From: Candidatus Aenigmatarchaeota archaeon
Lineage (GTDB): Archaea > Aenigmatarchaeota > Aenigmatarchaeia > QMZP01
Direction: 5' to 3'
DNA: 9,671 bases
Assembly (NCBI GenBank): GCA_003663445.1
Contig: QMZZ01000009.1
Span: 1 to 9,671 of the forward strand
In this document: positions 1-6,448 of the stretch, one piece after another
Position numbering within the stretch: position 1 is the first letter of the stretch
How the letters are laid out: each line of letters opens with the position of its first letter
Translations under genes and position numbers: made by a program
Notes under the pieces: generated by a model
Told to the model about the DNA's origin: nothing
The model's database searches: none
Seen by the model: the letters and a program-made list of their open reading frames with translations, nothing else

Positions 1-640
1 GAGGATGACCTCTAAAATAGATTTTATTTTCTTTGAGTTCGAACAATTTGTTTTTAAATGGATTTTCAAAATAAGAAAACGAAGTTGCCGCGTTTAGCTT
101 TGTATAGACTTCCGGACTTTTTGAACAAGTCCTTTCCAATTTTTTCTCGAGTAATTTGAAATGATAAATTGTTTTTCCTTTTTTGAACGAAACTTTTTGA
201 CAGATACATTTTTTATTCCAAAGAGAACACAAAACACCAGTATAGATCCCTTTCATAAGATTATTAGGACCGATAAACTTGGTTGGGGTTTCATCCCATG
301 TGCAAAGAATTATTTTTCCGTCCTCTTTTTCTGCATAAATATTTTTCAATAAACCTATATTTTTCCAAACAGTAGCAAGTAAATTATTTAAGAGAAACAA
401 AGAAGAAAAAGCCGGCTTTTTTGCAGATGCTGTTGTGTAATTGCAATACAATCTTGCCCATCTATAGCCAGCATTAAAAAGATCTCTACTTTTGCTTTTT
501 TCAAGTTTTTTGACATACTCGGCTAAAATTTTATCAAAAAAGAGTACATTCCGTCTATATCTTTTAAGTTTAAACTTATTCAAAATGTAACCTGCGGTAT
601 AGATTATCAGAGTTTTCCTCAACGACTCGCTTAATCTCAT
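1..640 (-). CDS. Partial protein with possible V4R-like fold (C-terminus beyond window)
   Basis: An open frame of 213 codons runs without a stop from ATG at 638-640 (minus strand) to the left edge, so the C-terminus is missing. No family is certain. Residues about 55-164 resemble the spacing of V4R (vinyl-4-reductase/4VR) small-molecule-binding domains: an aromatic helix with GYRWAR (58-63), a second helix ending at G96, a beta pair, then GIYTG (131-135) and a final hydrophobic strand YHFKL (159-163) after a glycine turn (G155). The Cys residues usual near the end of V4R domains are only loosely matched (C138, C145, C147). There is no signal peptide. A TATA-like element 27 nt upstream and no Shine-Dalgarno support this start as leaderless. 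The gene is visibly AT-rich compared with the neighbouring operon. The open frame is solid; the fold assignment is an inference. Confidence 0.7.
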   Translation of the reverse strand, partial: MRLSESLRKTLIIYTAGYILNKFKLKRYRRNVLFFDKILAEYVKKLEKSKSRDLFNAGYRWARLYCNYTTASAKKPAFSSLFLLNNLLATVWKNIGLLKNIYAEKEDGKIILCTWDETPTKFIGPNNLMKGIYTGVLCSLWNKKCICQKVSFKKGKTIYHFKLLEKKLERTCSKSPEVYTKLNAATSFSYFENPFKNKLFELKENKIYFRGHP

Positions 641-660
641 CCCTTTAAAAAATTTAGAAA

Positions 661-675
661 GGTTTTTAAAATTTT
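661..675. promoter_or_regulatory. Palindromic TATA element serving divergent genes
   Basis: The segment contains TTTTTAAAATTTT, whose core TTTTAAAA (664-671) is palindromic. Its centre lies about 24 nt before the ATG at 692 on the plus strand and about 27 nt before the ATG at 640 on the minus strand. That is the spacing expected for leaderless archaeal transcripts in both directions. Neither start has a Shine-Dalgarno sequence. Dual use of one element is inferred from position and symmetry. Confidence 0.45.
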
Positions 676-691
676 CTCTTAAGGTTTAAAA

Positions 692-814
692 ATGGCTGAT
701 ACGCTTTTGTTCAAAAAGATGCTGAACTCGATGAAAGAAATAGAAAACGAGGTTAAAAAAATAAGCAAAAAGCTTGATAGAATCTTAAAACTAAATAATT
801 CGAGTTCCGGATAA
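692..814 (+). CDS. Small coiled-coil protein, 40 aa, unknown function
   Basis: This 40-codon gene starts at ATG 692 and ends at TAA 812-814. The protein is lysine- and glutamate-rich with hydrophobic residues in heptad spacing (L11, M14, I17, V21, I24, L28, I31, L34), so most of it should form one amphipathic helix or coiled coil, followed by a short Asn/Ser tail (NNSSSG). It has no Cys and no membrane segment. A TATA-like element centred about 24 nt upstream fits a leaderless mRNA. Its last 24 bases overlap the 3' end of the convergent KaiC-like ATPase gene. Short helices of this type often act as oligomerisation or adaptor pieces, but the partner cannot be named. It is too short for most gene callers; the regular heptads argue that it is real. 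Confidence 0.6.
   Translation: MADTLLFKKMLNSMKEIENEVKKISKKLDRILKLNNSSSG
755..771 (-). terminator. Possible T-tract terminator of the KaiC-like operon
   Basis: Reading the minus strand just past the KaiC-like stop codon there are two T-runs, TTTTT (771-767) and TTTTTTT (761-755), separated by a few bases. Archaeal intrinsic termination depends on such U-tracts without needing a hairpin. The runs also encode lysines of the opposing miniprotein, so they may be coincidental. Confidence 0.3.
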
Positions 815-1459
815 CCTTATCCCCTTGGAGTCGATCACAAGCTCGTTCGGAACTTTCGGCTCGAAGGCCGTATACCTTAATTTGTGTATTTCCAGAATCC
901 TCTTCGGTTTTTCTTCGAATTCGAGGAAGGAAAGGTTAATAACACCATCACACTCAAAAGCTTCCCCGTTTCCTGTGTCGATTGCATCCTTCTCGGTTTC
1001 GCAGATCAAAAGCGTGCAGCCGAAGTTTCTGAGATAGCGAACGAGCTCGGCTAAAGCTATCCGGTATGCCTGCTTGCTTTCAGCAAACATTAAAAGCTTG
1101 TTAACATTATCTATCACCAACCTGTCTATCTTCGGATACCTGCTCACTATTTCGATAAACTTCTTCATCGTTATGTGCTCCCCTAAGGCGATATGTTCTA
1201 TTGCAAGATTTTTTCCCAGAAACCTTTCAGCTTCCTTAAGACTTTCTATTCCCTTCAAAGCCCTTAAAAGATCGGCTTTACTTTCGTTAAAGGAGACGAA
1301 ACAGCATTTTTCTCCCTTTTTTGCTCCTTCTAAAAGGAAGTTTAAACCTATCAGGGTCTTTCCTGTTCCCGGACCGCCGGAAAGCAAGATGACTGTATGA
1401 AGAGGAAATCCGTTCTGAATGAGTTGGTCCAACCCCTTGATACCGGTTGTTATTCTCAT
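791..1459 (-). CDS. Single-domain KaiC/RadA-like ATPase
   Basis: A 222-residue RecA-fold ATPase of the KaiC-like archaeal family. The N-terminus TTGIKGLDQLI is the usual KaiC entry motif. Walker A is GGPGTGKT (28-35), and Walker B is the strand IDRLVIDN (111-118) with D117. The C-terminus carries the family's I-H-K-L-R segment (191-195) and the final strand pair. It is one domain, half the length of cyanobacterial KaiC. Where KaiC has a catalytic Glu pair (FEE), this protein reads F-N-E (57-59), so one of the two acidic residues is Asn. The start codon overlaps the stop of the upstream AbrB-like gene (ATGA, 1456-1459), implying translational coupling and a shared function. Archaeal proteins of this type are mostly uncharacterised; signalling or complex remodelling is likely but not shown. 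The family call is firm, the role unknown. Confidence 0.9.
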   Translation of the reverse strand: MRITTGIKGLDQLIQNGFPLHTVILLSGGPGTGKTLIGLNFLLEGAKKGEKCCFVSFNESKADLLRALKGIESLKEAERFLGKNLAIEHIALGEHITMKKFIEIVSRYPKIDRLVIDNVNKLLMFAESKQAYRIALAELVRYLRNFGCTLLICETEKDAIDTGNGEAFECDGVINLSFLEFEEKPKRILEIHKLRYTAFEPKVPNELVIDSKGIRLSGTRII

Positions 1460-1776
1460 ACCTTGAACTCTGGTATACCTATCTTTTCTTCTTTAAGTCT
1501 TATAAGCAGGTAAACATTTCCGTTTATTCTGAAAATCCTTGCAGGGACCTTTTTCTCAAGCATCTTCAGTCTCACTTTTTCCAAAACCCTCTTCGGTAGC
1601 ATTATCCGGTTAGAATTTCCGAGCCTCCCTGTCGTTAGTTCCTCGTCGAATTCGTCTCCCGGAAGGAGAAGCAGGTTTTCTGTTTTCTGGGAAAGAACAG
1701 AGTATTCTTCTCGGGAAAGGCTGAGGTGCAGAAGGATTTCATGATCCTTAACATCAATAAACCTTATCTGGGCCAT
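1456..1776 (-). CDS. Small protein with AbrB/SpoVT-like segment, partner of the KaiC-like ATPase
   Basis: I place the start at the ATG at 1776 (protein begins MAQIRFIDVK), giving 106 residues. The frame extends upstream to 1845, but that stretch covers the AT-rich promoter, and a TATA-like ATTTAAAC lies about 23 nt before 1776. The N-terminal half is mixed alpha/beta (VKDHEILLHLSLSREEYSVL) followed by an acidic loop. Residues about 52-98 contain G-N-S-N-R-I-M-L-P-K-R-V-L-E-K-V, then an Arg-rich strand and N-G-N-V-Y-L-L-I-R-L. This resembles the G-x-x-x-x-LP-K-x-x-R/E-x-L pattern of AbrB swapped-hairpin domains, though the middle Lys-rich segment is longer than usual. It could bind DNA, or be a dedicated adaptor of the KaiC-like protein to which it is coupled by ATGA. 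The AbrB relationship is a suggestion only. Confidence 0.75.
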   Translation of the reverse strand: MAQIRFIDVKDHEILLHLSLSREEYSVLSQKTENLLLLPGDEFDEELTTGRLGNSNRIMLPKRVLEKVRLKMLEKKVPARIFRINGNVYLLIRLKEEKIGIPEFKV

Positions 1777-1793
1777 ATTTAAATAAAACTGAA

Positions 1794-1802
1794 AAATATT
1801 TA
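1794..1802 (-). promoter_or_regulatory. TATA-like element of the AbrB-like/KaiC-like operon
   Basis: Read on the minus strand, GTTTAAATATT is centred about 23 nt before the ATG at 1776, and there is no Shine-Dalgarno sequence, as for a leaderless mRNA. This argues against the longer reading frame starting at 1845. Confidence 0.4.
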
Positions 1803-1825
1803 AACATTTTTTCTTTCCAGGAACC

Positions 1826-1869
1826 TTTATAAACTTCTGGCCCAATTTTAAAGAACTAAAAAAGGAGGT
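1826..1869 (+). promoter_or_regulatory. TATA box and Shine-Dalgarno of the PC4-like gene/gltX operon
   Basis: TTTATAAA at 1826-1833 is followed by AAAGGAGGT at 1861-1869, five bases before the ATG at 1875. The TATA-to-ATG distance of about 45 nt leaves room for a short leader carrying the ribosome binding site, unlike the leaderless neighbours. Confidence 0.6.
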
Positions 1870-1874
1870 TCGAG

Positions 1875-2102
1875 ATGGTAGAATTCGAAACCCTTAAGAC
1901 AGAAGAGATAAAATTTGGCAGGAATAACTTCATCGAGATAGCAAAGAAAAAAGCGATAGCAGAGGACGGAGAAAACGAGTTTATCAGCATCTCGAGAGGA
2001 TTCTTCCTCCCAGACGGCTCTAAGAGATACAAGAGATCGATAGCAATCCCGAACGAGCAGAAACTCAGGGACGAGATAGCCAAAACAATTAAGGAAATCT
2101 AA
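1875..2102 (+). CDS. Small conserved-looking archaeal protein, possibly PC4/YdbC-like
   Basis: A 75-residue protein with a strong GGAGGT five bases before its ATG. It reads as several short beta-strands (FIEIAKKKAIA, EFISISRGFFLP, KRYKRSIAIP) followed by a charged C-terminal helix (EQKLRDEIAKTIKEI). A beta-rich body with aromatic and basic residues followed by one helix is the layout of PC4/YdbC single-stranded nucleic-acid-binding proteins, and the I-S-R-G-F-F and K-R-Y-K-R patches would fit nucleic-acid contact. I see no diagnostic motif that proves this. No membrane segment, signal peptide or Cys is present. It sits 14 nt upstream of gltX on the same strand and probably shares its transcript. 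The strong ribosome binding site suggests abundant product. The gene is confident, the family tentative. Confidence 0.8.
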   Translation: MVEFETLKTEEIKFGRNNFIEIAKKKAIAEDGENEFISISRGFFLPDGSKRYKRSIAIPNEQKLRDEIAKTIKEI

Positions 2103-2116
2103 AGTAATTAAAATAT

Positions 2117-3763
2117 ATGCTGGAAAAGGAACTAAAAGAGCTAATCTTAAAATTCTGTCTTCTGAACGCCGTCCAGCACTCTGGAAAGGCAGAGGAAAAG
2201 GCTGTTCTTGGAAAGGTTCTCGCAGAAAACCCTCAGTTCAAAACCAGGATCGAAGAACTGAGGGAAGAGATAACCAGAACGATTCAGGAAGTTAACAGGC
2301 TTGGTGTTGAGGAGCAGAAAAAAGAGCTGGAAAGCCTGGCTCCTGAGTTACTTGAAAAAAAGGCGGAAAAGCAAGGGCTTCCTGAACTTAAATTCAAAGG
2401 AAAATTTATTACACGGTTTGCACCCTCCCCCACAGGACCTCTCAACATTTTCCATTTCCTGAGACCTCTTTACATACCTTACTGGTATGCCAGGAAGTAT
2501 AACGGAACCTGGATCCTCAGGTTCGATGACACAGATCCGAGGAATATCGAAAAAAGATTTAATGAGTGGATCCTTGAAGACTTGAAGAATTTCGGCATAA
2601 AACCCGATAAGATAATTTATCAATCAGATTTTCTTGAAGAATGTTACGAATATGCAGAAAGGCTTATTCAAGGAGGAAATGCCTATATTTGCTTGTGCCC
2701 GGCTGAGAAGTTCAGGGAATACAAGCAGGAAAAGCGTGATTGTCCGTGCAGGGACGGAAAATATAACGAGAAATGGCAGGAAATGCTTGAAGGGAAGCTG
2801 GAAGAAGGTCAGGCTGTCTTGAGGCTTAAGACAGGGATGCAGGAAGCAAACCCTGCCCTGAGGGATCCCCCTCTCCTGAGAGTAATAAAAGCGGAGCATC
2901 CAAGAAAGGGAAAAAGATATTCGCTCTGGCCGGTTTATAATTTTGCCTGTGTGATTTGTGACCATCTTGAAAAGATCAGCCATGTCTTCAGGGGGAAAGA
3001 GCATGAACACAACACCCAAATCCAATCCAGGATATACTCAGCTCTTGGCTGGAAGGGACCAGAAGTTATAAACTTCGGTATGATATACCTGCCTGTTGAA
3101 AAAATGCACACTAGGGACATAAAGAAGGCGATCCAGGAAGGCAGATTGAGAGGGTGGGACGATCCGAGTTTGCCGACTTTAAGAGCGCTTTTGAGAAGAG
3201 GATTTCAGCCAGAAGCGCTTAAAGAGCTTGCTTTAAAGATAGGCTTGACTAAAACCGATATAAAATTGGGATGGGAAAACGCTGAGGCATTTAATCGAAA
3301 AATTATAGACAGGATAGCAAACCGCTATTTCGCCGTGATAGATCCTGTGAAGATAAAGATAAAGGGTTTGGAGAAGGGAAAAGTAAAGCTGAAGAGACAT
3401 CCTGATGTACCAGAAAGAGGGGAAAGGGAGATTCCCTATGATCCTGAAAGGATTTGGGTTTCAAGAGAGGATTTTGAAAAGTTCAGGGGGAGAGAGATAA
3501 GGCTCATAGGTCTCTGTAATCTTAAGCTCGATCTTGAGGCAGAATTTACAGGAACCGAACTCAGGCCTCACCTGAAAAAGATCCAGTGGGTTTCTGAGCC
3601 CCATCACCCGATAAGGTTGGTAAAGCCGAAAGAGGAACTGGAGGGTTTGGGCGAACCCGAGCTTAAAAGAGCCGAATTAGGGGAGGTGATCCAGCTGGAG
3701 AGGATAGGGTTCGGAAGGATAGATTCGAAAGAACCGCTAGTGATCTTTTGGGCACATCCTTAG
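2117..3763 (+). CDS. gltX: Glutamyl-tRNA synthetase, archaeal type, with altered HIGH motif
   Basis: A 548-residue class I synthetase, normal length for archaea. It charges tRNA-Glu and, in archaea with GatDE, is paired with a separate route to Gln-tRNA. Residues 1-95 form the archaeal N-terminal helical domain (FCLLNAVQHSGKAEEKAVLG). The catalytic domain begins with ITRFAPSPTGPL, then FDDTDPRN, a Cys cluster (CLC ... CPCR), PALRDPPLLRV, HVFRGKEHEHNTQIQ and GWDDPSLPTLRAL. The C-terminal anticodon-binding beta-barrels follow (RYFAVIDPV ... QLERIGFGRID). Oddities: the HIGH signature reads N110-I-F-H113, the KMSKS-like loop reads K329-M-H-T-R333, and the usual V-D-D-H segment reads I-C-D-H. The first Arg of the ATP site region and the final His are kept. 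The gene lies 14 nt after the small PC4-like gene and its stop overlaps the convergent stop of the T2SSF protein by four bases. Family certain; full catalytic activity not assured. Confidence 0.95.
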   Translation: MLEKELKELILKFCLLNAVQHSGKAEEKAVLGKVLAENPQFKTRIEELREEITRTIQEVNRLGVEEQKKELESLAPELLEKKAEKQGLPELKFKGKFITRFAPSPTGPLNIFHFLRPLYIPYWYARKYNGTWILRFDDTDPRNIEKRFNEWILEDLKNFGIKPDKIIYQSDFLEECYEYAERLIQGGNAYICLCPAEKFREYKQEKRDCPCRDGKYNEKWQEMLEGKLEEGQAVLRLKTGMQEANPALRDPPLLRVIKAEHPRKGKRYSLWPVYNFACVICDHLEKISHVFRGKEHEHNTQIQSRIYSALGWKGPEVINFGMIYLPVEKMHTRDIKKAIQEGRLRGWDDPSLPTLRALLRRGFQPEALKELALKIGLTKTDIKLGWENAEAFNRKIIDRIANRYFAVIDPVKIKIKGLEKGKVKLKRHPDVPERGEREIPYDPERIWVSREDFEKFRGREIRLIGLCNLKLDLEAEFTGTELRPHLKKIQWVSEPHHPIRLVKPKEELEGLGEPELKRAELGEVIQLERIGFGRIDSKEPLVIFWAHP

Positions 3764-5811
3764 ATTATACCGAGACCAGCTAAAGCGTCTTTTATAAGGC
3801 CTCCGAACATAGAGGACGTGAACAGGGCTATCAGAACATAGAAAACCAGACCTATCATGATCATGTTTCCCGCTGTTGCTTTAAGCGATATAGGATCTTC
3901 TCCCTTTTCTATTTTTGTCAGAAACATCGCAAGGATGAAAACGACCTCTATAAGATAGACCCCGACGATGAGCTGGAAAAGTGCGGCTGTTATCGAGGGA
4001 GCCCCCAATGAGATCATGCCGAAATTGACCCCCATTGCCTGGGAAGCGCCAACACCCTCGAGATATTCACCCAACTTTACCAAGACCTGAACTATTACAT
4101 CGGTCATCGCAACTATAAGACCTGTTATCATCGGTGTCAGGAAATATGCCTGAAACTTCATCGAAGAAGTAGTGTCTGAAAGCAGTTCCCTGATATATTC
4201 CTGGGTTTCCTTGATGGATTTCAGGTAATTAGCTATCCTGAGCATGCCCTCAGCAGCATACTTTATGCCCTTTTTAGCCGTGTCCACTATCGTGTACATG
4301 ATATTCTCAACGAGCCTGGACGGATAATATTTCAGTGATCCCCAGTTTTTGTCAAAAAGTGCTTGCTGGAAGGTCATTCCGAGCGTTCTCATGTTTTTCA
4401 GCGTTCTTTGGAAAAGCCCGACTATCTCTGTGTCCTTCAGCTCGTCTATAGCGTATTCCATTGCAACCTCTGTTGGGAGACCCCCTGCAACCCGATTTCC
4501 GAGCTGGAACAGGGCCAGTTCAAATTCTGATTCTATTTTCTGAACAGATTTCTGGATCTTGATGAACTGGAAGCTCGAGAGGAAGAAATAGGATGCGAGA
4601 CCAAAACCTATTCCCATCACGATGAAGCTTGACATGACCAAAGAAAGCATCGGATTCGGGTCTGTGGGCTGGACCTCACCTGTTTCCGGATCTACAGGCG
4701 GAACTAGAAAATCCGGATTCTGGAGGAAGTATATCATGCCCGGAAGGAAAAATATCAGAAAGATCAGCGAAGAGAATATCCAGGCAGGAACATCCCTTTT
4801 TCCGAGCTTGAAATGTCCTGGTTTGGGAAGGTCAGGGTGTTTTGAGATGTCTATCTGGGAAAAGGTCGCAGGCCTTTTATTAAGCGTATTGTTTATGAAC
4901 CAGATGATGATAATGGGCAGGGCAATGTCATAACCAAGGACGAAGTGGGCAGGGGTGAGGAGGTTAGAAAGGAAAACCGCAGCCAAAGGTGCCATTATCG
5001 TGCCGAGAACAGGAAGGATTATACCCATCATATGGATTATCATAACAGGCATCTTGAGATCCTGAGCATAGTGCTTCATTCTCGTTCTCGTCCCTTCGAG
5101 CACGACAGTCAGGGCCTGATCAAGGACCGTTTTCGCCCTTTCATAGGGCTGGAACTGAGAATCCCTTATGAGTCTAAGGGCTTCTGCGAACTCCTCATTT
5201 TCAAGCTTCCATTTCCTGATATAGTCATCCAGAGCTTCATTGGCTGATGGATATTTTCTCATCTCGATGTCCCAAATAAGTTTTCTCAGATCAAGGGCGA
5301 GCTCTCCTGATATGTTGACGGCAGCAAATTTCAGGGCTCTTTCGAGATTTGGGGATATCCTCATCGAGACGACCATGTAAAGAATCGCCAGAACGATTTG
5401 AGAGGATGCTTTAATCCTGTACCTTTTGGCAAGATTCACCGGATATTTCAGGAAGTAATATGCTACAAGAAATCCTAAGGCCATCACCATTATTCCGCCT
5501 ATTATCGGGATACCGAAAAGAAAAATGGAGAAAACGCCTGCTATTATGAAGAAAATGATAGAAAGGATCACAAGGGACATGACGGATTCCGGTGTTACCC
5601 TAAGTCCTGTAAATGCAACAGCCGGCTCTATCTGCCTTTTAACATCCTCAGATGCCTTTACCTTTAGGATGGAAATTGCCAGATCGTTCAGCTTTTCGAA
5701 CCAGTTTTTCGGTCTCTCCTCAACACGCTTAAAGATCCTGTATTCCCTTGTTAGCAAAAGAGGCTCCCTTTCCTCCTTTCCTCCTTTTACTTTCTTCCCG
5801 AAGAGTCCCAT
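3760..5811 (-). CDS. FlaJ/TadC-like integral membrane protein with two T2SSF domains
   Basis: A 683-residue polytopic membrane protein of the archaeal FlaJ/TadC type, the inner-membrane platform of type IV pilus-like and archaellum machines. A basic cytoplasmic N-terminus (1-75) is followed by hydrophobic segments at about 78-122. A first cytoplasmic T2SSF helical domain lies at about 135-250 (SPNLERALKFAA, FQPYERAKTVLDQAL), with membrane segments at about 253-308. A pair at about 342-412 flanks a proline- and acid-rich external loop (365-388). A second T2SSF domain (about 425-550, ELALFQLGNRVAGGLPTEVAM) is followed by three C-terminal membrane helices (about 553-668). The tandem duplication is typical of this archaeal group. 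It starts 2 nt after the HAD gene stop, so the two are an operon, and a prepilin peptidase is divergent next door. No secretion ATPase or pilin is in the window. Confident family, exact appendage unknown. Confidence 0.9.
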   Translation of the reverse strand: MGLFGKKVKGGKEEREPLLLTREYRIFKRVEERPKNWFEKLNDLAISILKVKASEDVKRQIEPAVAFTGLRVTPESVMSLVILSIIFFIIAGVFSIFLFGIPIIGGIMVMALGFLVAYYFLKYPVNLAKRYRIKASSQIVLAILYMVVSMRISPNLERALKFAAVNISGELALDLRKLIWDIEMRKYPSANEALDDYIRKWKLENEEFAEALRLIRDSQFQPYERAKTVLDQALTVVLEGTRTRMKHYAQDLKMPVMIIHMMGIILPVLGTIMAPLAAVFLSNLLTPAHFVLGYDIALPIIIIWFINNTLNKRPATFSQIDISKHPDLPKPGHFKLGKRDVPAWIFSSLIFLIFFLPGMIYFLQNPDFLVPPVDPETGEVQPTDPNPMLSLVMSSFIVMGIGFGLASYFFLSSFQFIKIQKSVQKIESEFELALFQLGNRVAGGLPTEVAMEYAIDELKDTEIVGLFQRTLKNMRTLGMTFQQALFDKNWGSLKYYPSRLVENIMYTIVDTAKKGIKYAAEGMLRIANYLKSIKETQEYIRELLSDTTSSMKFQAYFLTPMITGLIVAMTDVIVQVLVKLGEYLEGVGASQAMGVNFGMISLGAPSITAALFQLIVGVYLIEVVFILAMFLTKIEKGEDPISLKATAGNMIMIGLVFYVLIALFTSSMFGGLIKDALAGLGII

Positions 5812-5813
5812 TT

Positions 5814-6419
5814 TTAAATATTCTTCTGCTGGATATAAGAGAGCAAAGACGGGAGCTGGGAGATGCTATCGAGCTTGAAATCGGCTTGAAATCCGAGACC
5901 GATCACCATACATCCTGCCTTCTTCCCAGCTTCCAAATCCGAGGCGGTATCCCCTATCAGAACAGCTTCTTTCGGCTCTATTTCCAGCTTCTTGCAGACC
6001 TCAAGAATCATTTCGGGATCCGGTTTTCCGTTCCTTATATCATTCCCTGTCAGCACGAAATCGAATTTGAGCCCGAATTTCCTGCAGACCTCCTCGACCT
6101 CTGTTTTAGGCGAATTGGTAACCAGAGCGGTCCTGAATCTGGAAGCTGCCCATTCAACCGCTTCCTTGGCCCCGGGCATCAGCTTTATTTCATCCAAAAA
6201 TTGCAGATGGACCGAATTGCAGTACCTGACAGCTTCCTCACCCAGCTTCAATTTTTTCAAGCATGTCCTTATATCATAACCCCAATATCCCTTCCTGAAC
6301 TCCTCTTCTGTCAAAGCGGGTTTTCCGAACTTCTTTAGGGTCAGGTTAACGGCTTTGAACCATGAATTAAAGGAATCTATCAAGACGCCGTCGAGATCGA
6401 AAAGGACAGCACGAATCAT
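5814..6419 (-). CDS. HAD-superfamily phosphatase (phosphoglycolate phosphatase-like)
   Basis: A 201-residue haloacid dehalogenase hydrolase. Motif I is FDLDGVLID with nucleophile D8 and acid/base D10; motif II is VTNS (T101); motif III is K132 in NGKPDP; motif IV is GDTASD with D157 and D161. The helical cap lies between motifs I and II (about 15-80), as in subfamily IA enzymes such as Gph, PgmB and pyrophosphatases. Candidate substrates are phosphoglycolate or another small phosphorylated metabolite; the sequence does not decide. All catalytic residues are present and the length is normal. The start at ATG 6417-6419 is supported by a TATA-like AAAATTTA about 22 nt upstream. It is the first gene of an operon with the T2SSF protein (2-nt gap) and divergent from the prepilin peptidase (29-nt gap). 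No obvious mechanistic link to pili is known. Confidence 0.92.
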   Translation of the reverse strand: MIRAVLFDLDGVLIDSFNSWFKAVNLTLKKFGKPALTEEEFRKGYWGYDIRTCLKKLKLGEEAVRYCNSVHLQFLDEIKLMPGAKEAVEWAASRFRTALVTNSPKTEVEEVCRKFGLKFDFVLTGNDIRNGKPDPEMILEVCKKLEIEPKEAVLIGDTASDLEAGKKAGCMVIGLGFQADFKLDSISQLPSLLSYIQQKNI

Positions 6420-6448
6420 AATTTAATTTTTCTTTCAAAATTTAGTAT
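6420..6448. promoter_or_regulatory. Interlocked divergent promoters of HAD and prepilin peptidase genes
   Basis: Only 29 bases separate two divergent start codons. TTTAATTT at 6422-6429 is centred about 24 nt before the plus-strand ATG at 6449. AAAATTTA at 6437-6444 is centred about 22 nt before the minus-strand ATG at 6419. Each TATA element lies next to the other gene's start, so both mRNAs would be leaderless and transcription one way should hinder the other. Confidence 0.45.

Noticed and set aside
161..352. Plus-strand 63-codon frame at the left edge
   Set aside because: It is antisense to a 213-codon minus-strand frame with a promoter, and its composition is that of AT-rich antisense.
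1777..1845. N-terminal extension of the AbrB-like protein to ATG 1845
   Set aside because: The extra residues cover the TATA region, and a well-spaced TATA-like element supports ATG 1776.
4622..5247. Plus-strand frames within the T2SSF gene
   Set aside because: They are shadows of a clear polytopic membrane protein on the opposite strand.
5748..6338. Long plus-strand open frame of 196 codons opposite the HAD gene
   Set aside because: The minus-strand HAD frame has all catalytic motifs; the antisense frame crosses two genes and its translation shows no recognisable protein pattern.
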